Shown here: positions 1-6,316 of the stretch, in pieces
Layout of the letters: every line of letters starts with the position of its first letter
Numbering within the stretch: position 1 is the first letter of the stretch
Notes under the pieces: model-generated
What the model was told of the DNA's origin: nothing
What the model saw: the letters and a program-made list of their open reading frames with translations, nothing else
The model's database searches: none
Source of the DNA: Alcaligenaceae bacterium
GTDB taxonomy: Bacteria; Pseudomonadota; Gammaproteobacteria; Burkholderiales; Burkholderiaceae_B
Reading direction: 5' to 3'
Assembly (NCBI GenBank): GCA_012511095.1
Contig: JAAZGT010000084.1
Span: 1-6,322, forward strand
DNA: 6,322 bases
Position numbers and translations under genes: made by a program

Positions 1-416
1 TTGAAGAGCGCATCATTGACTTCCTCGAAATTGACCATATACGCCATCATCCCGTTTCAGCCTTATCGTACGGCTTGCAAAAGCGTGTGGAAATGGCTAG
101 AGCGCTCGCCATACAACCTAAGGTTTTGATGCTTGATGAGCCGGTTGCAGGTATGAACCGCGAAGAAACTGAAGACATGGCGCGTTTTATTTTAGACGTA
201 CGTCAAGAGTGGGGCATTACGGTGTTAATGGTTGAGCACGACATGGGCATGGTGATGGATTTATCTGACCATGTGATTGTACTTAACTTCGGTCAAGTGA
301 TTGCCGACGGTACGCCTGAAGAGGTGCAGCAAAACCCTGAGGTAATACGTGCCTATCTTGGCTCAGGCGATGTGTCGGATTTACGTGAACGCTTGCTTCA
401 ACCCGTACTACAGTAG
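1..416 (+). CDS. LivG-type ABC importer ATP-binding protein, C-terminal part (5' end outside window)
   Basis: Cytoplasmic ATPase subunit of a HAAT-family importer. The frame is open from the window edge (first full codon at base 3), giving 137 residues before the TAG at 414-416. The Walker A half lies upstream of the window. Visible in fragment numbering are an ABC signature of the LivG variety (LSYGLQKRVEMARALA, about 21-36), Walker B (KVLMLDEP, 40-47, with D45 and catalytic E46), a D-loop-like AGMN, and a switch histidine in VEHDM (H79). The ending AYLG followed by about 17 extra residues resembles LivG homologues. A TTG at 75 lies inside the signature motif, so it is not the real start. 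The stop is 8 bases before the LivH-type permease, so the two are co-transcribed. It should pair with the second ATPase encoded at 3575. Family assignment is secure; a branched-chain amino acid ligand is not implied. Confidence 0.93.
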   Translation, partial: EERIIDFLEIDHIRHHPVSALSYGLQKRVEMARALAIQPKVLMLDEPVAGMNREETEDMARFILDVRQEWGITVLMVEHDMGMVMDLSDHVIVLNFGQVIADGTPEEVQQNPEVIRAYLGSGDVSDLRERLLQPVLQ

Positions 417-424
417 GTGGGAAA

Positions 425-1309
425 ATGGATTTCGATTGGTTGTTTTTTGCAGAAATTAGTTTGGCTGGATTGGGTACGGGCGGTCTTTACGCTCTGACTG
501 CTTTGGCCTTTGTCATTATTTTTAAAAGTACGGGGGTAGTTAACCTTGCCATTGGTGAAATGCTAATGGTTGGTGCTTATTTGGTTTATGGCTTGATCGT
601 TGGTTTTGGTCTACCCGTTTGGTTAGCTATTTTAGTTGGAGTGTTAGGCAGCGGTTTGGCGGGTGGTGTCATCGAGCGATTGGCGATTCGGCCGATGGTG
701 GGGGAATCGCCTATATCTACCTTTATGATTACTGTCGGCTTGGGTGCAGTTTTAATCGGTGCCGTTGAGCTTATTTGGACGGCAGATCAAAAGCGTATGC
801 CAGCCATTATGCCTGATGAAGCCATTTTTATTGGTGATGCCTTTGTCTCGTCTAAGGTGTTTTATGGTTTCTTTATCACCTTAATATTGATTACCTTGGT
901 CTTGCTCGTGTTTAGGTTCTGGCGTGGCGGTGTGGCTTTACGTGCGACTGCCTTTGACCAAGGTGCTGCTTATTCCATGGGTATTAATGTGCCACGCGTG
1001 TTCTCGCTATCTTGGGTTGTTGGCTCAATGATTGCTGCCATGGCGGGTGTTATTGTCGGTGCAATCGGTGGTCTATCGCCGTCCATGGGCATCTTTGGTT
1101 TATCCGTACTTGTGGTGGTAATTGCAGGCGGTTTAGATAGTGTGCTTGGTGCACTTGTCGCTGGTATTGCCATCGGATTAATAGAATCGTGGGCAAGTGG
1201 GTATTTAGGGGGTGAGTACAAAATTGTTGTCACCTTCTTGATTCTAATAATTGTACTAATGATCAGACCTTACGGTTTATTTGGTACCCGTGAGATCGAG
1301 AGGTTGTAA
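425..1309 (+). CDS. LivH-type ABC importer inner-membrane permease
   Basis: One of the two transmembrane subunits that form the import channel. It has 294 residues, close to the usual LivH length (about 290-310). About eight hydrophobic segments are visible, roughly 10-33, 41-60, 63-84, 98-118, 144-165, 195-218, 224-257 and 266-283. The family N-terminal pattern is present: GLYALTALAF, then FKSTGVVNLAIGEMLMVGAY at about 33-52, where LivH proteins usually have NFAHGE or NFAQGE. The cytoplasmic coupling loop that contacts the ATPase is ALRATAFDQGAAYSMGIN, about 171-188. A conserved C-terminal GGLDSVLGALVAG follows at 235-247. The ATG at 425 is preceded by AGGTG at 415-419, which overlaps the stop of the previous gene, so translation is probably coupled. 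The TAA at 1307-1309 shares its last base with the ATG of the next permease. Transported substrate is inferred only from neighbours. Confidence 0.95.
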   Translation: MDFDWLFFAEISLAGLGTGGLYALTALAFVIIFKSTGVVNLAIGEMLMVGAYLVYGLIVGFGLPVWLAILVGVLGSGLAGGVIERLAIRPMVGESPISTFMITVGLGAVLIGAVELIWTADQKRMPAIMPDEAIFIGDAFVSSKVFYGFFITLILITLVLLVFRFWRGGVALRATAFDQGAAYSMGINVPRVFSLSWVVGSMIAAMAGVIVGAIGGLSPSMGIFGLSVLVVVIAGGLDSVLGALVAGIAIGLIESWASGYLGGEYKIVVTFLILIIVLMIRPYGLFGTREIERL

Positions 1310-2349
1310 TGCGTATAGGAACAGCAAAGTTTAGTTATAGTCGCGACGAAGCGCTATTTGATAGTCGTACACAGTACACATGGTTAGCCATATTGGCGGG
1401 CAGTTTGTTTGTATTTCCCTTTGTGGCGAGTGAGTATTGGCTTTATTTAGCTTGTTTGGTAGCCATCAATATTGTGAGTACCACAGGTTTAAATATCTTG
1501 ACTGGCTACACTGGTTTGGTCAGTTTAGGTCAGGCCGCTTTTATGGGCATCGGTGCTTATGCGGTTGCCTATATGGATAATCACTTTGGTGCACCCATCG
1601 TCATTAACCTATTGGTAGCAGGTGGCGTGGCGATGTTAGGTGGGATTATTGTGGGTATTCCATCGTTAAGAGTAAAAGGCTTATACCTTGCCATTTCTAC
1701 CATTGCGGCCTCCATGATCTTGCACTTTATCTTTTCTAACTGGAGCTCAGTGACTGGCGGTACTGCGGGCGTAACCGTATCGCCACCGTCGGTATTAGGT
1801 TTTTCACTCGATACCTCATTCCGGTTTTATTGGATGGTGGTGCCAGTCACAGTGATTATGTTATTGGGCGCTGCTAACTTATTTCGTACGCGTATCGGTA
1901 GAGCATTTATCGCAATTCGTGATCGTGATATTTCTGCCGAGGTGCTTGGTATCCCGTTATTACAGTACAAGCTTTTATCCTTTGCCTTGTCATCTTTTTA
2001 TGCAGGTGTAGCGGGTGGTTTGTGGGCGTATTTCTTCCGTATCGTCACTCCAGAAAGCTTCCCATTAAGCATGTCAATTTTCTTCTTAACAGCCATTATT
2101 GTAGGTGGTATGGGCTCGTTGCTAGGTAGTATTTTAGGCGCGATTTTCGTGACCATGATCCCTGAGGTGCTCAAGCTAATGGTGGGTGTATTGCCTATCT
2201 CAGCTGACGCAACACTTATTTTATCGCCGGTGCGCACCATTGTATTTGGTTTGTTAATTATTGCTTTCTTAATTCTAGAACCGCTCGGCCTTCAGGAAAT
2301 CTGGCGACGTATACGGCGATTCTTCCACTTGTGGCCATTTAAATCATAA
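1309..2349 (+). CDS. LivM-type ABC importer inner-membrane permease
   Basis: Second channel-forming subunit, partner of the LivH-type protein. It has 346 residues with about eight or nine hydrophobic segments (roughly 24-44, 46-64, 96-117, 125-143, 173-192, 222-245, 255-285 and 308-325). Characteristic LivM motifs are GLNILTGYTGLVSLGQAAFM (60-79), VKGLYLAISTIA (122-133), the coupling loop AIRDRDISAEVLGI (202-215), and GGMGSLLGSILGA (266-278). It ends in a tryptophan- and arginine-rich cytoplasmic tail (EIWRRIRRFF, from 330). The start ATG overlaps the previous stop as TAATG, and GAGAGG at 1298-1303 lies 5 bases upstream, so this start is well supported and translation is probably coupled. The next gene begins 48 bases after the stop, the widest gap in the operon. 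Confidence 0.95.
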   Translation: MRIGTAKFSYSRDEALFDSRTQYTWLAILAGSLFVFPFVASEYWLYLACLVAINIVSTTGLNILTGYTGLVSLGQAAFMGIGAYAVAYMDNHFGAPIVINLLVAGGVAMLGGIIVGIPSLRVKGLYLAISTIAASMILHFIFSNWSSVTGGTAGVTVSPPSVLGFSLDTSFRFYWMVVPVTVIMLLGAANLFRTRIGRAFIAIRDRDISAEVLGIPLLQYKLLSFALSSFYAGVAGGLWAYFFRIVTPESFPLSMSIFFLTAIIVGGMGSLLGSILGAIFVTMIPEVLKLMVGVLPISADATLILSPVRTIVFGLLIIAFLILEPLGLQEIWRRIRRFFHLWPFKS

Positions 2350-2366
2350 CGACATAAACATATAAA
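2338..2366 (+). promoter_or_regulatory. Weak candidate sigma-70-type promoter ahead of the binding-protein gene
   Basis: TTTAAA (2338-2343, 4 of 6 to the -35 consensus) and TATAAA (2361-2366, 5 of 6 to the -10 consensus) are 17 bases apart. The -10 sits in the AT-rich gap between the LivM-type gene and the binding-protein gene, and the -35 overlaps the end of the permease gene. A separate promoter would fit the need for more binding protein than permease. Matches of this quality arise easily by chance in AT-rich DNA, so this is only a suggestion. Confidence 0.22.
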
Positions 2367-2384
2367 ACATAACTAGATAACACC

Positions 2385-2390
2385 AGGAGA
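2385..2390 (+). promoter_or_regulatory. Strong ribosome binding site for the substrate-binding protein
   Basis: AGGAGA lies 7 bases before the ATG at 2398. It is the best Shine-Dalgarno match among the complete operon genes. It selects this ATG over the in-frame ATG at 2413 (residue 6) and keeps the positively charged start of the signal peptide. Confidence 0.8.
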
Positions 2391-2397
2391 CAACATC

Positions 2398-3570
2398 ATG
2401 AAAATTAAAACGATGAAAAATTGGCTTGCAGGCACAGTGGTTGCTAGCGTATTAGGAGTAGCCGGGATTGCCCAAGCCGAAGATAAAGAAATTGTAATTG
2501 GCGGTTCGATACCTATGAGTGGCGTATTCTCATTTGCAGGTATTGGTATTCACGCAGGTATTCAGGACTACGTAAAAATTGCCAACGATGCTGGAGGGAT
2601 CGATGGTTACAAGCTTAAATACGTACCTGAAGACAGTGGTTATAAAGTCGACGTTTCAGTTGCTGCCTTTAAGAAAATCACCAGTCAAAATAAAGTTGAT
2701 TTTTATTATGGCGATTCAACGGGTTTTAGTAAAACAATCAACCCAGAATTAAATCGTATGAATTCGATCTTAATGTCAGGCGCCTCATTTGCTACTGAGC
2801 TTAATGACCCAGAAAAATACCCATATCAGTTCTTGGCGGGTCCAGACTATAGCGAGATGTTTAGTATCTTGCTGCGTTACATTGCTCAGGAAAGTCCAGG
2901 TGCAAAAGTCGCTTTTGTTTATTCTGATACTGAGTTTGGTCGCGATCCAATCGATGAAAGTCGCAAGGTTGCCGAGGAACTCGGCTTAAAAGTTGCGCTA
3001 GAGTTAATGACACCACCAGGCAGTGTGGATGTGTCGACTGAGACGGCTAAGCTACGTCGTGCCAAACCTGATTATGCCATTTTCCATGGTTATGTTTTAG
3101 CGCCAATCCCGGAGTTCATTGATCAAGCTCGCAAAATGGGCTTACAAACAAAATTCATGGGTACATTCTGGACCATGGATAATTCGACCGTGATGCAAAT
3201 GGGTGAGGTCGGTGATGGCTTTATGGGTGTTATGCCGTACCGGTATTACTACGATGAGTCTGCTCCAGCGCCAATGCTAGAAAAGATCCGTGAAATGCGA
3301 CCTGAGTATCAGAACGTACCTTATATGCAGGGCTTTTTATCAGCTATGTTGTACGCCGAATCAGCACGTCGCGTGTTAGCCGAGGGTAAAGAGTTATCTG
3401 CCGATAATATGAAAGCAGCCTTAAACAGCATCAAGGATTTTGATACGGGTGGTGTGATTGGTGTGCCTATTACTATTACTGGTAATTCAATTCCTGTTGG
3501 TCGTATTTATCAGGCTGATGTAAGTAAAGGTCAAATGTTGCCAGTGTCTGACTGGATTGTATTGGAGTAA
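2398..3570 (+). CDS. Periplasmic substrate-binding protein of HAAT/Liv-type ABC importer
   Basis: Captures the ligand in the periplasm and delivers it to the permease pair. It has 390 residues. The Sec signal peptide comprises a basic start (MKIKTMKNW), a hydrophobic core (residues 10-24) and AQA before E28, so the mature protein begins near residue 28. There is no lipobox cysteine, so it should be soluble. The mature part (about 363 residues) has the two-lobed type I periplasmic-binding fold: strand EIVIGGSIPMSG at 31-42, IANDAGGIDG at 61-70, VAFVYSDTEFGRD at 171-183, KPDYAIFHGY at 223-232, and QARKMGLQTKFMG at 243-255. These line up by eye with E. coli LivJ. At the LivJ ligand positions Thr102 and Glu226, my alignment places Phe131 and Phe257, followed by Trp258. 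That suggests a ligand without an alpha-amino group. Its gene sits between permease and ATPase genes rather than first, and the stop is 4 bases before the next gene. Confidence 0.93.
   Translation: MKIKTMKNWLAGTVVASVLGVAGIAQAEDKEIVIGGSIPMSGVFSFAGIGIHAGIQDYVKIANDAGGIDGYKLKYVPEDSGYKVDVSVAAFKKITSQNKVDFYYGDSTGFSKTINPELNRMNSILMSGASFATELNDPEKYPYQFLAGPDYSEMFSILLRYIAQESPGAKVAFVYSDTEFGRDPIDESRKVAEELGLKVALELMTPPGSVDVSTETAKLRRAKPDYAIFHGYVLAPIPEFIDQARKMGLQTKFMGTFWTMDNSTVMQMGEVGDGFMGVMPYRYYYDESAPAPMLEKIREMRPEYQNVPYMQGFLSAMLYAESARRVLAEGKELSADNMKAALNSIKDFDTGGVIGVPITITGNSIPVGRIYQADVSKGQMLPVSDWIVLE
3564..3567 (+). promoter_or_regulatory. Ribosome binding site that decides the LivF-type start
   Basis: GGAG lies within the last codons of the binding-protein gene, 7 bases before the ATG at 3575. 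An in-frame TTG at 3557 would start upstream of this site and overlap the previous gene by 14 bases, so the ATG at 3575 is preferred. Confidence 0.7.
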
Positions 3571-3574
3571 TGCC

Positions 3575-4387
3575 ATGCAAACATCAGAAGCTGTACTGGA
3601 ACTAAACAACATTGAGGTTTTTTATAACAAGAGCATTCAAGCGCTACGCGGATTATCTCTACGTGTTGAAAAAGGTCAAATAGTGTCTTTGCTAGGCTCT
3701 AACGGTGCAGGTAAAAGCACGACTCTTAAAGCCATATCTGCTCTTTTGGAGCTAGAAGATGGTGAGCTTACTGACGGTCGCATTCGTTTTGATGGGCAAC
3801 AGCTATCACAAAAACGACCGCATGAATTAGTCCGCTCAGGCCTGTTTCACATCATGGAAGGCCGTCGAGTATTTGAGGACCTCACCGTAGAAGAAAATCT
3901 TGTGGCAGCCACTTATGCGCTTAATGGTCGTAAAGGCATGAAGCCAGATTTTGATTTGGTTTATGAATACTTTCCAAGATTGTATGAACGTCGCAATGGT
4001 TTAGCGGGTTATTTGTCTGGTGGTGAACAGCAAATGTTAGCGATTGGTCGAGCTTTAATTGCGAAACCAAAGTTGATATTGCTTGATGAACCTTCGCTTG
4101 GTTTAGCGCCTTTGTTAGTTGAAAACATCTTTCAGATCATTGCCAGAATCAATGCTGAGCAGGGTGTATCCATGCTACTCGTCGAGCAAAATGCCTCAAT
4201 TGCTTTAGCGATTTCTCATTACGGTTACATCATGGAAATGGGCAAAATCGTAACCGATGGGTCAGCGGAGTTTTTATCTAATGACCCTGACGTGCGAGAG
4301 TTCTATTTAGGTGTTGGTGGTGGGGGTGAAGCTAAGAGCTTCAAAAATATTAAACATTACAAACGTCGTAAGCGCTGGTTATCATAA
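3575..4387 (+). CDS. LivF-type ABC importer ATP-binding protein with basic C-terminal tail
   Basis: Second ATPase subunit, expected to dimerise with the LivG-type protein under the permeases. From the ATG at 3575 it has 270 residues. Motifs in order are Walker A GSNGAGKST (41-49), a Q-loop-region MEGRRVFEDLTVEENL (94-109, the LivF pattern), signature LSGGEQQ (147-153), Walker B LILLDEP (167-173, with D171 and E172), and VEQN (203-206), where Gln205 takes the place of the usual switch histidine, as is normal in LivF proteins. The body ends at FYLG (243-246). A glycine-rich stretch and a basic tail (KHYKRRKRWLS, 260-270) follow, making it about 30 residues longer than E. coli LivF (roughly 237). 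From memory, this tail type recurs in LivF homologues encoded next to acyl-CoA ligases. It follows the binding-protein gene by 4 bases and precedes the ligase gene by 2. Confidence 0.95.
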   Translation: MQTSEAVLELNNIEVFYNKSIQALRGLSLRVEKGQIVSLLGSNGAGKSTTLKAISALLELEDGELTDGRIRFDGQQLSQKRPHELVRSGLFHIMEGRRVFEDLTVEENLVAATYALNGRKGMKPDFDLVYEYFPRLYERRNGLAGYLSGGEQQMLAIGRALIAKPKLILLDEPSLGLAPLLVENIFQIIARINAEQGVSMLLVEQNASIALAISHYGYIMEMGKIVTDGSAEFLSNDPDVREFYLGVGGGGEAKSFKNIKHYKRRKRWLS

Positions 4388-4389
4388 TT

Positions 4390-6207
4390 ATGAGTCATCA
4401 TCTAATTTCAAATTTAACGTTGCCACAAATGTTGCGTCAACGTGCGCAGCAAGAACCTAATAAAGTGGCGTTGCATCAAAAAGATTACGGAATTTGGCAG
4501 CCTCTTACTTGGGGTGATTACTATCAACGCGCAGCATGGTTTGGTTTAGGCATGAAATCTTTTGGTCTGTCTGCCAAAGGTCATGTGGCCATTATTTCTG
4601 AAAATCGTCAAGAGTGGGTTTTAGCACAATTAGGTTGTGGCCTGGTTGATGGAATTACGGTTGGGGTCTACCCAACCAGTCCAGCCAATGAGGTTTCTTA
4701 TGTGCTATCACACTCGGACGCTGAGTTTGTGGTCTGTGAAGACCAAGAGCAGGCGGATAAAGTCGCCGAATCTCTACAGGATCTACCACATCTTAAGCGT
4801 GTCATTATTATAGAGTCTGACGGTTTCCGTAATACTGATGAGCGTATTGCCGATATCGCTGTGCTTTATAGTGATGTTGAGCAGGCAGGTAAAGCGTATG
4901 AAAAGAGTCATCCTGATTTTGTCGATAATGTATTAGCAAAGCAGACCATGGCAGATGTTGGTCTGATGATTTATACCTCTGGTTCGACTGGTCAACCAAA
5001 GGGTGCAATGATTAGTTATTACAACATTCATGGTGTGACCCCAGGAATTATCGAGCGCTTGCAGCTAAAACCAGATTCAAGTCATTTGTCCTATTTGCCT
5101 TTGTGTCACGTGGCTGAACAAATGCTAACTACCTTTGTGCCAATTTATCTAGGTTCCGTTGTTAGTTTTGGTGAGTCAATTCGTACAGTCCAAGAAGACT
5201 TGCGTGAGCTTGCTCCTACCTTATTTTTGGGCGTACCACGCATATGGGAGAAATTGCATTCATCAATATCCATCAAAATTACTGAAACAGGACGTTTTCG
5301 CCGATGGTTATTTAATAAGGCAATAGCAGCGTGTGAACCATTAGGCTATAAGCAAGCGAGTGATCGTAGTCTAAAAGATAATTTGGTTTATATGTTTTGG
5401 TATTGGCTGATTTTACGTGCTTTACAAAATTTTATTGGTTTACGTAAGTGCCGAGTTGCTCTGACAGGTGCTGCGCCAGTACCACCAGCGGTGGTCAAAT
5501 TCTTCCGTACCATTGGTGTGCCATTGATTGAAGTCTATGGTTTGACAGAGTCTTCGGGTATGGTCACAGGCCAACCACTAAATGATCCACATCCAACCTC
5601 TGTTGGGGCGGTAACCTACGGTGCTGAATATAAATTAGCCCCAGAAACGGGCGAGTTGCTATTACGTGGTCCGATGGTATTTGCTGGTTATTATAAAAAT
5701 GAAGCAGAAACCGCTAATGCCATTGTCGATGGTTGGTTACATACAGGTGACGTCGCTGCAGAGCGCGATGGTCAGCTATATATTGTTGACCGTATGAAAG
5801 ACATTATGGTGACTGCGGGTGGTAAAAATATCACGCCTTCTGAGATCGAAAACATCATGAAGGGTAGTCCCTACATTAAAGAATGTGTTGTGGTTGCCGA
5901 TGGTCGTCGATTTGTTGCAGCCTTGATCGAGATTGATCTTGAGACTGTCTCAAAGTGGGCCGAGTCACGCCAAATAGCATTTACCCATTTCTGTTCACTA
6001 ACCGAGCTTGATGAGGTGAAAGAGTTGATAGAGACTGAGATCGCTAAAGGCAATGCCTTATTAGCGCCGGTGGCACATATTAGGCGCTTCCATTTGTTGA
6101 GCAAAGAGCTAGATCATGATGATGGTGAGGTTACTGCAACGATGAAAGTTAAACGTAGCAGCATCTATAAGGCCTATGAAAATGAAATTGAGTTCATGTA
6201 TGCCTAA
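4390..6207 (+). CDS. AMP-forming long-chain-type acyl-CoA synthetase (AMP-binding protein)
   Basis: Member of the ANL adenylate-forming superfamily. It converts a carboxylic acid, ATP and CoA to acyl-CoA, AMP and pyrophosphate through an acyl-adenylate. It has 605 residues, the size of the FAA1/FadD15-like group. Motifs are the phosphate loop YTSGSTGQPKG (195-205), LPLCHVAEQ (236-244), TGAAPVPP (359-366), YGLTES (383-388), HTGD (451-454), the hinge region VDRMKDIMVTAGGKNITP (466-483), and the C-terminal segment GEVTATMKVKR (579-589), whose Lys586 is the likely catalytic lysine. All core motifs are intact. There is no signal peptide; an aromatic/hydrophobic stretch at about 332-349 may aid membrane association. 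It begins 2 bases after the LivF-type stop with no clear Shine-Dalgarno, so it is probably translated by coupling. Operon position implies that it activates the imported ligand. Whether that acid is fatty, aromatic or alicyclic cannot be told from the motifs. Confidence 0.93.
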   Translation: MSHHLISNLTLPQMLRQRAQQEPNKVALHQKDYGIWQPLTWGDYYQRAAWFGLGMKSFGLSAKGHVAIISENRQEWVLAQLGCGLVDGITVGVYPTSPANEVSYVLSHSDAEFVVCEDQEQADKVAESLQDLPHLKRVIIIESDGFRNTDERIADIAVLYSDVEQAGKAYEKSHPDFVDNVLAKQTMADVGLMIYTSGSTGQPKGAMISYYNIHGVTPGIIERLQLKPDSSHLSYLPLCHVAEQMLTTFVPIYLGSVVSFGESIRTVQEDLRELAPTLFLGVPRIWEKLHSSISIKITETGRFRRWLFNKAIAACEPLGYKQASDRSLKDNLVYMFWYWLILRALQNFIGLRKCRVALTGAAPVPPAVVKFFRTIGVPLIEVYGLTESSGMVTGQPLNDPHPTSVGAVTYGAEYKLAPETGELLLRGPMVFAGYYKNEAETANAIVDGWLHTGDVAAERDGQLYIVDRMKDIMVTAGGKNITPSEIENIMKGSPYIKECVVVADGRRFVAALIEIDLETVSKWAESRQIAFTHFCSLTELDEVKELIETEIAKGNALLAPVAHIRRFHLLSKELDHDDGEVTATMKVKRSSIYKAYENEIEFMYA

Positions 6208-6244
6208 TTTCTAATTTTTCAATCTTTAATTTTTTATTTTAATA

Positions 6245-6263
6245 ACAGCCACTAAGTGGCTGT
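6245..6263 (+). terminator. Perfect 8-bp hairpin after the operon; possible terminator or 3'-end stabiliser
   Basis: ACAGCCAC and GTGGCTGT are exact inverted repeats around a TAA loop, 37 bases after the ligase stop. The stem is followed by AAGGACAC, not a T-run, and on the other strand by an A/T mix rather than a T-run. It therefore does not meet the usual rule for an intrinsic terminator in either direction. A T-rich stretch (about 6208-6240) lies before the stem. It could be an imperfect terminator, a processing or stability element, or a site read by a protein. The rest of the gap from 6208 to 6316 shows no gene. Confidence 0.4.
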
Positions 6264-6304
6264 AAGGACACTTGTTGCCTGCGTTTTGTGACATGTGCCA
6301 TAAA

Positions 6305-6309
6305 AGGAG
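6305..6309 (+). promoter_or_regulatory. Ribosome binding site of the next gene
   Basis: AGGAG, within AAAAGGAG, lies 7 bases before the ATG at 6317. The match and spacing are close to ideal. Confidence 0.65.
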
Positions 6310-6316
6310 CATTAAT

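Noticed and set aside
75..416. A complete 113-residue protein starting at TTG 75
   Set aside because: The start falls inside the ABC signature motif and the frame is open to the window edge, so this is the tail of a longer ATPase, not a small gene.
970..1233. Open frame of 87 codons on the minus strand inside the LivH-type gene
   Set aside because: It is antisense to a well-supported permease, and its low-complexity Thr/Pro/Ile/Ala composition is typical of reading a membrane-protein gene backwards.
1998..2240. Open frame of 80 codons on the minus strand inside the LivM-type gene
   Set aside because: Antisense to conserved coding sequence, no recognisable domain.
2789..2989. Second-frame open reading frame of 66 codons within the binding-protein gene
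   Set aside because: It lies wholly within a conserved gene in another frame and matches no family I recognise.
3557..3574. TTG start for the LivF-type ATPase, adding six residues
   Set aside because: It overlaps the binding-protein gene, lies upstream of the GGAG site, and the ATG at 3575 has proper spacing and a normal LivF N-terminus.
4187..4198. Missing switch histidine in the LivF-type ATPase (Gln205 in VEQN)
   Set aside because: Glutamine at this position is the normal state of LivF proteins, with the partner LivG-type protein keeping the histidine, so it is not a defect.
4808..5008. Minus-strand open frame within the ligase gene
   Set aside because: Antisense to the conserved phosphate-loop region; composition is that of a shadow frame.
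5871..6104. Minus-strand open frame near the ligase C-terminus
   Set aside because: Antisense to the conserved C-terminal domain, no supporting feature.
6287..6302. CRP-like half-site TGTGA before the last gene
   Set aside because: The second half-site is absent (CCATA where TCACA is expected), so a single 5-base match is not meaningful.
6275..6304. Possible promoter TTGCCT-18-CATAAA ahead of the gene at 6317
   Set aside because: Only 4 of 6 matches at each box, and transcription would begin about at the ribosome binding site or later, leaving no usable leader.
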